Below are positions 48,561 through 61,816 of a stretch of DNA of 64,000 nucleotides, piece by piece. The position numbers were made by a program, and so were the translations under genes. The DNA is from Buddleja alternifolia. Lineage: Eukaryota > Streptophyta > Magnoliopsida > Lamiales > Scrophulariaceae. How positions within the stretch are numbered: the first letter of the stretch is position 1; each line of letters starts with the position of its first letter. Location of the stretch: positions 33,572,199-33,636,198 of the forward strand of contig CM033405.1 of NCBI GenBank assembly GCA_019426215.1, given 5' to 3'. The notes under the pieces were generated by a model. The model did not search any database. It saw only the letters and a list, made by a program, of their open reading frames with translations, and was not told the origin of the DNA.

Positions 48561-50633
48561 ACATGGACTTTCTTCCACCCCGCGTATCAATAATTTACAA
48601 TTGTTATTTTCTCTTTTTGGACTAATTTTAAAGTTTCATTTTGATTTGTTCTACTTCTAGTTGATATTTGGACTTGAAATGTGAAACTCGATAATCCATG
48701 TATGTAACTAACTTCTTTTAACTAGTATATATAATTTATACTAACGTGTTAACCGTTGGTACCTGTTTCGGCTCGAATTTCGTTGGATGGATTCGTCTCT
48801 TATCTGCGACTCGATTCGACAGGGTCAAATCAGAATCCAAAAATATTGATTATAAACTGAATTTGATCAAGTCATACTACCTACGTGCCTAAATTTACTA
48901 GAATCAAATCTAGACGTAGTTCGTATTTGGCTTTGGACTATTTTGGATTGGCTCGTAATAAACGAAGGAAATGCAGTAAAATGTATAAGTGAAAATGAAA
49001 TAAAACAAGAGAATTATGTGGGTTAAAAAATGTTGGTCCCCCTCCAAATGAGCTGTCAATGCCGGCCACTGTTCATGACATGAAAACTAGGCAGATTGAA
49101 TCATGGCACATGGTCTTCATTTGATAGTTAGAATCATCGGGATCGTTGGGTCGGGTATGATTTTTACTCAACCCGGCTAATTAGAAATGTGTTAGTCATC
49201 GGATAATTTAGTGAATATATATAATTATAAAAGGACGGGCCTTTTTTACATTTGTCTCGTATTTCTATTTTTACACACATCAGTACCAGAAAATTGAACT
49301 AGATTTTCTTGAATAGTTTTATGTTTTTATATATAATTTTTGGGTTATTTCTTATTAAAATAACGCTTTACTTAAATTTCTAGTAATAAAACGGCTTAGT
49401 ACGAGACGATAGAGTTAGTCCACTTTTCATGATTAGAGTATAATATATGGTAAGTGATTTCTGTCATTTGGATAGATAATAAATAGCAAATCACATACTC
49501 AACTATATACTCGAGATCACTCGTTAAAAACTCGTTTGAGCTCCATTTGTTAACGTACACCAAGCTTAAACATATCTTTGTTGGATAAGGTTTGAAACTC
49601 GATTAGCTAAAATGATGACATATCTGTAAAAAAAAAGGTTAAAATGTTTGAGTTGGGTTTGAATTTGAGTCGATTAAAGTTTCAACCAACAATCAAATCA
49701 ATCTCGAATACAATATTTGAAACTCGACTAAAGTTTAAAAAGTTTGAAAATACCTTATTCAAATCGATTCTATTGATTTACACTTTTATTTTTAATTTCA
49801 AATTTATTTATTCATAGTGGAAAATAAAAGGACTTTATTACAGCAAATCAACCATAAATTTATAAAAAGTAGATAGGAAAATGGGTTAGTGGCGTGGCCT
49901 CACTAGACGTGGAGTATATTGGTCAAAATGTTGTTTGACCTTCTAGAAGCCCCTCAAAACGACGTTGTAGAAAGACCGTGTAGCAGAACAGGTCCTAATT
50001 TCGCTTCAATTGCATAACTACCCTCATTGAGCTTTTCAAATAAGACTGATTTTCCATTGTTTTTATTATTGTAATATGATATGTATCTGATTGACAGAAT
50101 TTTCGATTGAAAACACGAGAAGAAACTACAATAAAAGATTTGATTTGACGACTTTCGATCCTATAGCATCAGAACAACAACAATCATTTCGAGACTAAAG
50201 TAAATTCCACTTCACAAAATAATTATGTTTATATTACGATTTAGAACATGGAAACTTTTTTAAAATCACTCATTATACCATGAAATAACATTCCACAATA
50301 GGAAAAAGCATCATATATTTGATTTAATATAAACTTTGAGATAATCGAACATCAAAAATTAGTTATTAAATCGAAAGAACGTAAGCCATATAGACTTGTA
50401 ATGTAGTTCAAGTCTCATACCATGCAAAAACCACCCCTTGTCTCTTGTTAAAAGAGTAGCTAGCTTCCTAGAAGGTTAACTTGGATGATTCAATGAATCG
50501 TCGGCTAGCCGGTCAAACTCGACGATTTGACTTGTTCTTTTCCTTTTTGAGTTGAATTTTGGTAGCACGAGTCTCTTGATGGTTTACGTGTGTTGTCGAC
50601 TAGTCAACTTAAATATTATTGTTAAATTGGATG
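48561..50633. other. intergenic, with a dispersed repeat at 48744-49200
   Basis: No gene is seen. The part at 48744-49200 shares ordered motifs with polygalacturonase intron 4 (2505-2960), e.g. CTACGTGCCTAAATT and CTAGAATCAAATCTAGACGT, and may be an LTR remnant. Around 49500-49760 the words ACTCGATTA and GTTTGAG recur. Confidence 0.5.
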
Positions 50634-50641
50634 TGTGTAAC

Positions 50642-51404
50642 TAGGGGTGGGTAATTCGGGTTCGGATAGTTCGAATTTGGGTAGCAAAAATTGCTCCTCA
50701 ATTAATACCCAAAAATTCCGGGTACCCAAAAAATCGGATACCAGAAATTTCGGGTTTTGGGTACCCGGTCCTTCCAAATAATAAATTTTACTACTTAAAA
50801 TTGAAAAACCTCTCAAATATCTCAAATGAACATTTTATCAAACACTTTGTGGCAATGAAAAAAGGAGATAATTATTCAAAATTTTGTGAACAAATACAAA
50901 CTTTTACCTTCAATAAACTTCAATGATAGGTAGGAGAACAATTCCGGTGATGGTTTGAAATGGGCACAAATGATTTGAAAGAATTGAAGTTAAAAGGTTT
51001 TGAAAAAAAAGTAAGAAGTGGAAGTGGAAGTGTTTTAGCTCTTTAAAAGGTTGAATTATTTATCAACCTTTCTGCCCACTCACTTCACTGCCCAGCATGT
51101 TTAAAGTGAAACGTGAAGTATAATTTATTTATTTATTTTGCTTTAAAAAATTGGGTACCCGATCGGGTAAATTGGGTAGTAAGTTCCTACCCGATATCAG
51201 TTCGGGTTCGGGTAATACTCGATACACGATTTTTTTAAAAATCCACTACCCGAGCCCAATCGGGTAAATCGGGTAGTAAGTTCCTACTCGATATCTGAAC
51301 CTGAACTGTAGTTCGGATTCGGGTAATACCCGATACACGATTTTTTTAAAATTCCACTACCCCAGCCCGATCGGGTCGGGTGGGTACCCGAACGCCCACC
51401 CCTA
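50642..51404. mobile_element. non-autonomous hAT element
   Basis: The 763-bp element starts TAGGGGTGGGTAATTCGGG and ends ACGCCCACCCCTA, the common plant hAT terminus, with a perfect 8-bp duplication TGTGTAAC (50634-50641 and 51405-51412). The right half contains a tandem duplication of a block with GGGTAATACYCGATACACG and ATCGGGTAAATYGGGTAG. It lacks a transposase. Confidence 0.9.
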
Positions 51405-51822
51405 TGTGTAACTGTAAATTGGATAACATGGAAAAATAAAAACATTACTTAATTCATCGAAGGTTAGTAATGGAATTTTGAATAATTATAGTACTATATC
51501 GATATGGGTCATGATAGGTCTTCAATTTTTAATTAGTGATAGAGAACGCTTTGGAGTCGCAACATATTAAGCTCGTTGGGTGAATCCCAATAACGAACCT
51601 TCAACAATTAAATCAGTGAATTAGAATTAAAGTTCGATACAATCTAGTAAAAATTCCTAAAGAATCAAAAACTATACATGATTACAGTAAAAAGATGTTT
51701 TTGGATGTAATGACCAATGTAGAGGCTTCCACGTGTCACGATCTCAGGAGACACATGTTTGATCAATAGTCATCCGAAATCATCAAGACAAGGGTCGGAT
51801 TTTCCTTGTTGAGAAACACAAA

Positions 51823-52228
51823 GGCAATGTTTAGTTATGTTTTGGGATGGTATTTTGGTAAAAATTATTGGTGAGAATTTTATGAGGATACGTACGTGTT
51901 TGATAAAATTGTGTTTGGTTTTATTTTGGGAGTTGGTTTTTTTGTGTGTTTTTTTTATGAGATAATGTTTTATTTTGTTTCCAGAGGAAACAAAAATACT
52001 GTAGCAGTCAAATCATGAAATTTTTGTTTGTTAGAGAGGAGAGAGAAGAGAGAGAACACATAGAGAGAAGTGTAGAGACAAAGTAGGTGTAGAAAGATGA
52101 AAAATAATTATTATGTTTTTTTTTTACCAAAAAAGTAGTGTATTTTTCACCAAATATTTTGTGAACCAAACATGATTTTATGAGAATTTTGGGACAAACA
52201 TGGTATGGAAACATAACCAAACATTGCC
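51823..52228. repeat. Tourist-like (PIF/Harbinger?) MITE
   Basis: The ends form an inverted pair: GGCAATGTTTAGTTATGTTT on the left and, on the minus strand, GGCAATGTTTGGTTATGTTT on the right, with more distant matches (AGAATTTTATGAGG). The flanking triplet is AAA on both sides. The TIR and short duplication suggest PIF/Harbinger, though AAA is not the usual TWA. Confidence 0.75.
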
Positions 52229-53005
52229 AAAGACCATGTCCTATAAAGAAAATATCAAAAATGTTGAGGGACATTTTTGGTAAAGATCTCTACGGAATTC
52301 GTCACTTATATTCAAGTGTTGTTTTTTACTCAAATTCAATTTGGTCAAACACATATGTAATTCAAAATTTGGATGAATTACGAATGTAATTTAATTGATT
52401 ACAAGTAAATTAAAAGTTAAAACTATAATTGGATTATGCAAATGAGATATATTTTTATTGGCAAAATTGGGACCCCATGATATTAGAGGTCTTGAGGTTT
52501 ACTCTCACCTACATCATATGTGTCTTTCTTTACTTTATTAGTTGTTGTTAAATTGGTATTAATTGATCTATGTTGATTGACGATTCATATTCATGATTTG
52601 ATTGATGCATTTTTTATTTTATTTTTAAGAAATAGCTGTCATTTTATTTAATTCAATAAAAAGTTTACAACGTCAATAAAAATAAAGTTTAGACTATCTC
52701 TAACGATGTAGTAATAACAATTGAAATACCTAATATCAAATTTTTTCAAGATAACAAATCTCAAGAACTAACAAATAAGCACAAAAAAACTCTTGTGGAA
52801 AAGACCACACTCTTATTCAATAGAAACGAAACTATCATTCGAGAAGAAAGCAAACTCTCATTCAAGAAAGAAAACAAAATGCTAAACAAAATATCTAAAA
52901 AGAAATGAAACATCTAATGAATTGTATGTCTTCTTCTCGTCATGTCCATCTCCGTCTTATCAGATTTGAAGTTGGAATACACAATTTGAAAGAGGATGCT
53001 CCAAC

Positions 53006-53464
53006 TGTCATGAATTGAATAAGGGAAAAACACTTTTATATCCCAGCGTTTTTATTAGTTAAATAAAAGAAACAAAACAGCGTCGTTTAGTTTAAAAAGA
53101 GTTGACCAAATCAGTCAAGTAGAGATTAGTTATGAATTAGGACAAGTAATTCGGATTATTTAGCTCATGGTCTGGACGAATCAACCGAAGACACATGGCA
53201 AGGAATGTGGCAAATTCTGTTAGTTATAGGCACAGAAATTGCTGGTGAAGTCATGTTTTCTCTCTTTCTTCTTCTTCTTCTTCACGCAATTGAATTGCAC
53301 ATTGGGTTAATCCATTTTCATCTTGTATTGCAGATTAAAGATTGGTTTGAGCTGCTGCTTAATTCTTGTGCTTTTGAATAGTTAGTCGAAGTTTAGCTTG
53401 TGAGTTGGATTTACGGATTATTGCATTTATATAAAAATTTCATAAATTAATTTTAATCCTAACA
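53006..53464 (+). repeat. 5' LTR
   Basis: 459 bases, TG...CA. Compared by eye with the 3' LTR it shows about 20 mismatches over about 430 aligned bases, most of them transitions, and it lacks roughly 38 bases present in the 3' LTR near 58275-58312. Confidence 0.93.
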
Positions 53465-53497
53465 ATTGGCCATCAGAGCATCGATCTTGAGGCTGAA

Positions 53498-55030
53498 ATG
53501 ACTAGAACAACCACAAATCGTGTGGAAGATTTGGAAACTCAGTTTCAGGAGCTAAGTGGATCCATGGATGCTAAGCTCCTGAAGCAGAAGGAAGAGATGC
53601 TTGCAGAAATGAAGAACATGATGCACATTCAGATGGAGTTACTATTGAGGAATCTAGAGCAAGCCAGAGGCAAGGAGCCCTCTAGCTCTTCTCATCCAAC
53701 ACCACTCCACTCCCCTGTGAATCAAAATCATGAAAATATGGATGAACCTGCTCACATGAATTTTAGAATGAATGATAATGGGAGGAATTTCACACCAACC
53801 GCACATTTCACTAGAGGAGTTAATCTGGACTTTCCTAAATTTGATGGGCTTAATTCAAAGAGTTGGATCGGGAAGTACAATAAGTATTTCCTGGTGAATC
53901 CATTGACAGATTATGAGAGGATCATCTTGTCTGCAGTAAACATGAAAGGTAAGGCTGATAGTTGGTACCAGGACTATGTGGAGGGTAGAGAGAATATGTC
54001 TTGGGCCAAGTTCACTGAGATGGTTCTTGTAAGTTTTTTGGAGGCTGGGTAGGGGAGTATCATTGGGGATTTCAACAAACTATGACAAACTAGTTTTGTG
54101 GCTATGTATTTAGAACAATTTGAGGAGCTTAAGTCATTCATGGTGGGAATGAATAGAAATCTTACTGAGGATTACTTTATGCACAGTTTTATCAGTGGGC
54201 TAAAGGAGGAGATCAAGGCAGTGGTGCAGATGTTCAACCTCACTACACTTAACCAAGCTGCTCACTATGCAAAACTACAGGAAGTATCATTAGAAGTTGT
54301 CTCTAAAATACAGAAACAAAGGGCTAGACACCTAGCACATACCCCAGCTAACTTGAAGAGTAATAAATATATCCCTATTAACTCTGGAAATTTCAACAGA
54401 AGTGGAAACAATAATACAGACAGAGGGTTACAAGTTAAGAAACTAAGCAATGAAGAGATTGAGAATAGGAGAAGGAAGAATCAATGCTTTAATTGTGATG
54501 AGCAGTACCATTTTGGGCATAAATGTAAGAGATTATTCACCATTGTATCTAGTAAACTAGAAGAGGAAGAGTACACTGCAAAAGAGACAGATGAAGAGGA
54601 TGTGGACCTACTGATTTCAGTGCATGCCCTAGTTGGGAGGCAGGTACAAGACACCATCAAATTACTATGCCAAGTGAAAAACAATACCATCTCTATATTA
54701 GTTGACACTGGCAGCACACACAGTTTTTTGGATCCCACTATTGCCAAAAAAGCTGGATGTGAGATTGAGTGTACTAACCGTTTACTAGTAATTGTGGCTG
54801 ATGGGAACAAACTAGAATGCAACACCAAATGTCCACAATTCACTTGGAAGATGAGAGATTATGATTTCCAAGCTGGTGTGAGGATGTTGAAACTAGGAGG
54901 ATGTGACATGGTATTAGAGGTACACATGATGAAGAAGTTTGGACTAGTCACATTTGATTTTGAGAATCAGAGGGTGTCCATAATCAAAGGAGGAAAGCTA
55001 TATGTATACAAGGGATTCAAGGTGAGATGA
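53498..55030 (+). pseudogene. gag and protease region of the Ty3/gypsy element
   Basis: One frame runs from ATG 53498 with stops at 54050 (TAG) and 54082 (TGA), then continues to 55030. It shows a coiled-coil-like start, a gag core (DFPKFDGLNSKSWI; KADSWYQDYV; LEQFEELKSFM), a CCHC knuckle CFNCDEQYHFGHKC near 54485-54526, and an aspartic protease with LVDTGSTHSFLD (about 54698-54735). The end overlaps the next frame by ATGA. Confidence 0.9.
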
Positions 55031-58012
55031 AATTCAAAATGATATTTGGAGAGAAGCTTAAAAGAGTAATGAAAAAGAAGGCTCATGTTTCTGTCTGTCG
55101 ACTGTACATCATGACTGGAAGTGATACAACCCTCAACACAGAATTAGAACATCAAGACACCCTTTTACAGGATCTATTGAGACAGTATGAGCATATATTT
55201 GCAGAACCAAAGGGATTACCACCAAGAAGATTACTAGACCATGGCATTAATTTGAAGAATGGTTCCCATCCCATCAAACAACAACCTTATAGATACTCCT
55301 ATGTTCAGAGAGTGGAGATTGAGAGGTTGGTGGATAAAATGTTGGAGAGTGGAATAATACAGCCCAGTCACAGCCCATTTGCTTCACCGGTTTTGTTAGT
55401 AAAGAAGAAAGACCACAGTTGGAAATTCTGTGTGGATTACAGAATGTTAAATGAGATCACAGTTAAAGATAGCTTTCCAATACCCATTATAGATGATTTA
55501 TTAGATGAATTGAAAGGGGCTACTGTATTTTCTAAAATTGATTTGAGAGCAGGATACCATCAGATAATGGTGAGAGATGAGGACATCCATAAGACTGCTT
55601 TTGTCACTGTGTCAGCAGGCTTGTATGAATTCAGAGTTATGCCTTTTGGGCTCACCAATGCCCCATCTACCTTCCAAGCACTGATGAATGTAGTATTTAA
55701 GGAGTACTTGAGGGTGTTTGTCTTGGTATTTTTTGATGACATCCTGGTTTATAGTACAGAATTTCATTCTCACAAGGAGCATTTACAGCTAGTGTTCAAA
55801 AAATTGGAGGAGAATCAATTGTATGCAAAGAAATCCAAGTGCTCTTTTGCCACTTCTAAGGTGGAGTACTTAGGACATATAATCTCTGTTGAAAGGTAGC
55901 TGCAGACCACAATAAGGTGCAGTGTATGTTGGATTGGCCCACTCCAACAACAGTGAAAGAACTGAGGAGACTCCTAGGGTTGACTAGATACTATAGAAAA
56001 TTTGTCAAACATTATGGAATGTTAGCTAAACCCTTGACTACATTGCTGAAGAAGGGACAATTCCAGTCGAGTAAGGAAGCTGAAGGGGCCTTTAACACTC
56101 TCAAAAAGGCTATGTCTAGTACATCAGTGTTGGCTTTACCTAATTACACTAACGGATTTGTACTTGAGACTGATGCTTGCTATGGAGGAATAGGTGCAGT
56201 AATTATGCAAGAGGGGCATCCAGTAGCTTATTTAAGTAAAGCTTTGGGCCCAAAGAGCATGGGATTGTCCATTTATGAGAAGGAATTTCTTGCAATCATT
56301 CTAGCTGTGGACAAATGGAGACATTACTTACTTGGGAATGAATTTGTGATTAGGACAGATTAACAGAGTCTCAAATATCTATTGAAGCAAAGGATCACCA
56401 CTATTTTTCAACAAAAATATTTGGCAAAGCTCATGGGATTCACTTACAAGATTGAGTATAAGAAGGGGTTAGAGAACAAGGCTGCAGATGGACTTTCTAG
56501 AAGGGGAATACAAGATCAAACCATAGACCAACAAATAGCATAGTGTGCTACCCTATCATCAGTACAGCCTAATTGGGTGCACCAACTCATTGAATCTTAT
56601 GAAGGAGATGAAGAAGTGAAGGAAATCATTACAACTTGCGTACTGAATCCCTGGGATGTTTCAATTTATTGCTTTCAGAGGGGGTTCTGAGGTATAAGAG
56701 GAAGTTATATGTGGGCAAGAGTGCTAATTTGAGGCAACAAATAATTAAATCCATGCATGGCTCTACTGCTGGTGGTCACTCTGGGATAAAAACTACTATC
56801 AAAAGGTTACAATTGGTTTTTTACTGGCCCAATATTGCAGGTGATGTTCAACAATTCATAGTACAATGTGAAGTGTGTAAACTGTGCAAAGGAGAGAATG
56901 TGGCATATCCAGGCTTATTGCAACCCCTACCAGTCCCTGAGCAAGCTTGACACCATATAGGTATGGATTTCATAGAGCAATTGCCCACTTCAGAAGGAAA
57001 GGATACTATACTAGTAGTGGTGGATAGAATGACTAAGTACAATCATTTCTTTGCTTTATCACACCCCCTACCTGCTTCAAAAGTAGCTAATGCATTTTTA
57101 GAATGAGTGTATAAATTGCATGGGCTGCCAGCCACCCTCACTACTGACAGAGACAAAATCTTTGTAAGTTTATTCTGGAAAGAGTTGATGAAGGTTTTAG
57201 GGATACAATAAGTTATGACCACAGCTTATCATCCTCAAAGTGATGGTCAGGTGGAGAGAGTTAATCAGTGTTTAGAGGGGTACTTGAGATGTATGTGCAA
57301 CCAACATCCCAAGAAATGGAGCAAATGGTTGAGTTTAGCTGAGTGGTGGTATAACACCAGCTTTCACACTAGCATTAGAATGACCCTTTTTGAGGCCTTG
57401 TATGGGTACAAACCCAGTCATTTCAGTCTGGGGCCTTATCCTTCTGTAACAGTGGTTGGAGTTGAGGAGTTAATTGAACAAAAACAAAGAATAATACACA
57501 CTCTTAAGGAGTATTTAACCACTGCACAAAATTGAATGAAACAGTATGCTGATAAGGGCAGGAGTGAAAGGGAGTTTGCAGTGGGAGACTTTGTGTTTCT
57601 CAAATTACAACCTTACAAACAATATACTCTTAGGGACAAGAAGCTATGGAAGTTGACTGCAAAGTATTGTGGACCATTTGAAGTGACATAAAGGGTGGGA
57701 AAGGTGGCTTATAAGTTGGACTTGCCAGAGAGAGCCAGGGTGCATCCAGTGTTTCATGTATCTCTGCTCAAGAAATCTCTTTCTCCAGGAGCTAGAGTCA
57801 CTTCAGAATTTCCCACATTAAATGAAGAAGAAGACTCCATTTTAACCCCTGTGGAGATTGTTGGCAGAAGAATGGTGAAGAGAAACAATACTGATGTTAG
57901 ACAGGTCTTAATTCGTTAGGCTCACTTACCTGTGGAGGAATCAACCTGGGAAGATTGGCATGTTATCATTCAGCAGTTCCCACAGATAGAAGCTTGGGGA
58001 CAAGCTTCTTAA
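55027..58012 (+). pseudogene. pol region: reverse transcriptase, RNase H, integrase, chromodomain-like tail
   Basis: Reverse transcriptase in frame 1 (55027-55899): SPFASPVLLVKKKD, KIDLRAGYHQI, MPFGLTNAPSTFQ and catalytic FFDDILVY. A one-base loss near 55897 moves to frame 3, where RNase H follows (LETDACYGGIGAVI, YLSKALG), with TAA 56361. From 56636 in frame 2 comes integrase: an HHCC zinc region (HGSTAGGHSG...CEVCKLC), then the DD35E core (VVVDRMTKY, TDRDKIF, QVERVNQ), with stops at 56948, 57105 and 57209. The end (PVEIVGRRMVKRN...ESTWEDW) resembles a chromodomain, with TAG 57917 where Trp is expected. Final stop is at 58010. Confidence 0.9.
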
Positions 58013-58025
58013 AAGGGGGAGGTTT

Positions 58026-58522
58026 TGTCATGAATTGAATAAGGGAAAAACGCTTTTATATCCTAGCGTTTTTATTAGTTAAATAAAAGAAACAAAACAG
58101 CGCCGTTTAGTTTAAAAAGAGTTGACCAAATCAGTCAATTAGAGATTAGTTATGAATTAGGACAAGTAATTGGGATTATTTTGCTCATGGTCTGGACGAA
58201 TCAACCGAGGACACGTGGTAAGGAATGTGACAAATTCTGTTAGTTATGGGCATAGAAATTGCTGGTGAAGTCATGCCTTGCCTTTTCAAATTGGGAATAT
58301 TCTGTACGCTCTCTCTCCTCATTCTCCTTTTCTTTTTCTTCACGCAATCGAATTGCACAGTGGGTTGATCCATTTTCATCTTGTATTGCAGATTGAAGAT
58401 TGGTTTGAGTTGCTGCTTAATTCTTGTGCTTTTGAATAGTTAGTCGAAGTTTAGCTTGTGAGTTGGATTTACGGATTATTGCATTTATATAACAATTTCA
58501 GAAATTAATTTTAATCCTAACA
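58026..58522 (+). repeat. 3' LTR
   Basis: 497 bases, TG...CA, directly after the polypurine tract. The extra ~38 bases relative to the 5' LTR include GCCTTTTCAAATTGGGAA-like sequence, so one LTR has gained or lost this block since insertion. Confidence 0.93.
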
Positions 58523-59070
58523 CCAACCTAGCCCGTCGACAATGATGGTGACATTAGTAGTAATGGAGACGATTGAGTTATCAAACAAACCGTCTTTGGC
58601 GAACAAGAAGAAAAAAAATATCATTAGGGTTTTGAGAGAGACCAATTGATGCATATCTACGATTTTTTTAAGAAAAAATAAATGGACCACAAATGTCTCG
58701 TAATTAAGCCACAATAAAAGTCAATGCAAAATTGCTAATATAGTTGAAGTTCCATATCATTTCACTTTCAGAAAGGGCATTATAGTAAATGACAATATGT
58801 GAATAAATTGAGGGGAATAAGTCAACGCAGAGTAGATTAAGCAACAATGATTGGGAAATTCCTTAAATATATTAAGAAAAAATCAAAAAGAATCTCAAAG
58901 ATTCTCCTATTTGATTTTCTTTTTGCTCATTTGATGAATTATAATGGCTGTTAGAAGAATTTTCTTCTTCCCTTCTAATTGTGGAAATAATATTAATTGG
59001 AGAATCTAAAGATTAGTAATTCGTAATTTAAGTGGTATAAGAAAGATGATAAATGGCACACATGATGAGA

Positions 59071-59204
59071 GTAAATACTTCTTAGACCGTGTGTTCATCA
59101 AATGATTTAGATCAAGTCACGTCAGTATCCACTACCATAATGAGGTGACATGACTTAATCTGGACCGTTTGTTATTTGAACACCTGATCTATACAAGTAT
59201 TTTC
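59071..59204. repeat. MITE of the AATACTTGTATAGACC-type family
   Basis: The left end GTAAATACTTCTTAGACCGTG and the right end (minus strand) GAAAATACTTGTATAGATCAG are inverted copies. The inside shares CATGACTTAATCTGGACCG with 43893-44027, and its ends match those of 24822-24990. No flanking duplication is evident. Confidence 0.6.
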
Positions 59205-60432
59205 TAAGTTAGGACACGCTATTTGTAGGGTTTCGGGTTACTTTTAGAAGATCTCAACCATGGAACAATTCAAATGTCCATGTTATATACTCCAATCTAT
59301 CATAAATTAACACTTGAGATTTCTCAGAAATTCATGTTCTATGACTTCATAAGAACATTCAGACGGACATAAAATGGTCCAGTTTTAGTTTATGTAACTT
59401 TAAATTTTGTCGAATAACTTTGGGCCTACCCAATGACTTTTTAGCTTCTGCAAATAGATGAAGGCCCATAGAGGAAAAAGTAAATGAAGTAGTTTAAAAT
59501 TACTCCTTTTTTTCCCTTATTCATTAATATAGATAGTAACAAATTAATTATTTGGGTGTAATTTATTATATCTCAAAATTCGTTAATCAAGTATTATTGA
59601 TATTACTACTGGTAACCCCGTGACAAGGCACATATATTAATTGTGCAGTGATTAATAAATAAAAATCTATCTATAATTATATAACTTATTTAATAAATTA
59701 ATATAATAAGCAAAATTAAAAAACATTATTCAATTTAATGATTATCAAAAAATACAATGCATGATTGACGAAGTTTATAAAATTATTATTTAGACATAAA
59801 TGATTGACAACTATCACTAATAAGAGAGAAATAAATAAAGAAAAATTTATGTCTTATACTTTTATTTGAATTCAAACTATGATTGTAACTGTCTTACTGT
59901 GAATTTTTAAATTTGAATATTTCAGATAAACATTGATAACTATTTTTATTCTTTTTTAATAGTAGAAATATATAATAATTACATATGTGACATAATTGAG
60001 TTCGATTTTTAAGTTATGTTGATGTGCGCTCAACTGGATAGCCCCATATGGTGTGTTTTATTATATAGATTCGAAAAAATCTCTATAAAATCATTTTTGC
60101 ATAACAAAAATTAGCCACAAAAATACAAGTGTATTTGGGGAATATCTCGACTCTCAAAATATAATGCATCCATCTCCCATGTATTTCAATGATCGTAGAT
60201 GTACTAGGACCAATGATATGAGATTGACATAGAATTATCCCATTTGAATTATCTTGGTAGTTCAAAACACCAATTTTTAATTTCCCAATTACGGGCCAAC
60301 ATGCTCTTATGAATTTGATATACATTTGGATCCTAAATAGAAAGGTAAAAGTGTTTGGGCTTAGGCCCAAGTAACATTTTGATGACAAATGCTATATTCG
60401 ATTTGGAGTAAAGTATAATAAGAGGAATAGAA

Positions 60433-60472
<40 letters not shown>

Positions 60473-61241
60473 TTGAATGAGAGAACGTTGCAAAACCTAG
60501 GGTGGTTCATGGTTTTTGAGAATCATATCATACCGATAGTACCGTATCGAGCCATACCAAAATTGTGATTTTTTTATATAAAAATTCAAGTTTTGGTATG
60601 AGCGAAGACCATACGGATTATTTTTTAATATTTTGTGTTGATTCCAACTATAGTTATAAGAGTTTGATTCTTCTTTAATTTTATTTTCCGTTGCTATTAT
60701 TTCTATTGTTAATAATTTTCCTTTTTTAGTGTATTAATACAAAAAATTTATTGAAGCAAATTTTTTTGAAGTCCATCAGTATTAAATAATAATATTAATT
60801 GAGATATTCATGTAACTTATATCTGCTTCTTTTTTAAATATTTTCTTTTCTTTCTGTTTATTTGATAACATGTCAAGTCTTAGAAAGTCAAAATCTCTTA
60901 CATCATAAAGTCATAATAAATGAATATAAAATAAATGTTGCGAGACTTTTGTGCATAAAAAGTAGATATAATAATACCATATAAATCTATAAAAAAAAAT
61001 ACCTGAAAATCATACCATACCCTACCAAAATCGCACAATACTGGATCAAATGGTATTAGTTTCAAAAAGTCCGGTTTTGATTTTAAGTATCCAAATACTG
61101 TAATTATTGGTGTGGTATAAGTTTAGTACAAAAATCGCAAAACTAGCACCGTGTGCACAGCAAAACTCAAGTATTCATCAACATTAAATTGAGATCATGG
61201 ATATAAAAGTTCTAATCAAAGATTTTTTTAAATTAATTTAA
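59205..61241. other. intergenic, no gene seen
   Basis: AT-rich sequence with a (TA)n run at 60437-60471. Between 60500 and 61140 the words ATACCGATAGTACCGTATCG, CATACCAAAAT and GGTATGAGC-like boxes recur in both orientations, suggesting an old foldback element of unclear limits. Confidence 0.5.
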
Positions 61242-61816
61242 AGGGGTAAAAACAATACACATCCACTTTTTTGTGTTTTTACTATTTTTTTATATAACTT
61301 TTTTGTTTTACATTTTCTTATTTGAAGTACACTTGATTTTATAAATTTTTATATTTTAGCATTTTTCAGCGAAATAAGATAGAATATTACGCCCGGATTC
61401 CATCATATGCATCAGATGTGACTCTTTTAAGGAAAGGGTAAAAATGACCTTTTATCAATTGAAACGATATTTTCTTGTAGTTTCACTATTTTAAATTGTA
61501 ATATTCAAAATGTTATTTCAACTTAAAAGGATAAAAATAGTGAACTACAAAGGCTATAAAACGTCATTGTATCCTTAAAAGTCTTAAAAGTGTCACATGA
61601 AATGTATATAATAAATCGCGATGAATATTCTCTGGGAAAATGCTTAAAATGTAAAATTTTATAAAAAATTGTTTAGTTCAGATAAGAAGTGTAAAACAAA
61701 AAGAAGTTTATAAAAAATAGTGTAAAAAGCATTGAAGTTCAGATAAAAAAAAAAGTGTAATAACTTTTTTTCTAAATAAAAACGTAAAAAGTTGGGATGA
61801 GTTACTATTTTTACCT
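61242..61816. repeat. inverted-repeat element flanked by TTAA
   Basis: The left end AGGGGTAAAAACAATACACATCC is mirrored by the right end, which on the minus strand reads AGGTAAAAATAGTAACTCATCC. Both sides are bordered by TTAA (61238-61241 and 61817-61820). A second, inner inverted pair is visible at 61435-61595. TTAA borders would fit piggyBac, but the AT-rich context makes chance likely. Confidence 0.5.

Larger units (their letters stand above)
53006..58522 (+). mobile_element. Ty3/gypsy LTR retrotransposon (chromovirus), full-length but broken
   Basis: The 5,517-bp element has two LTRs starting TGTCATGAAT and ending AATCCTAACA and a perfect 5-bp duplication CCAAC (53001-53005 and 58523-58527). 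After the 5' LTR comes a primer site TGGCCATCAGAGC (53467), close to the initiator-Met tRNA type. Before the 3' LTR is a purine tract AAAAGGGGGAGG (58011-58022). Order is gag, protease, reverse transcriptase, RNase H, integrase, chromodomain-like end, which marks Ty3/gypsy. The small size fits Reina-like chromoviruses, but the clade is not proven. Many stops and shifts make it inactive. Confidence 0.95.
52611..58644 (-). mobile_element. short retroposon, copy 2, split by an LTR retrotransposon
   Basis: The two parts (52611-53005 and 58528-58644) together align with 37368-37878. The outer borders carry a perfect 10-bp direct repeat ATTGATGCAT (52601-52610 and 58645-58654), and on the minus strand the unit ends in a poly(A)-like tail (CTTAAAAATAAAATAAAAAA). 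The LTR element at 53006-58522 entered at CCAAC inside it. Without that insertion this copy is about 510 bases. Confidence 0.8.
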
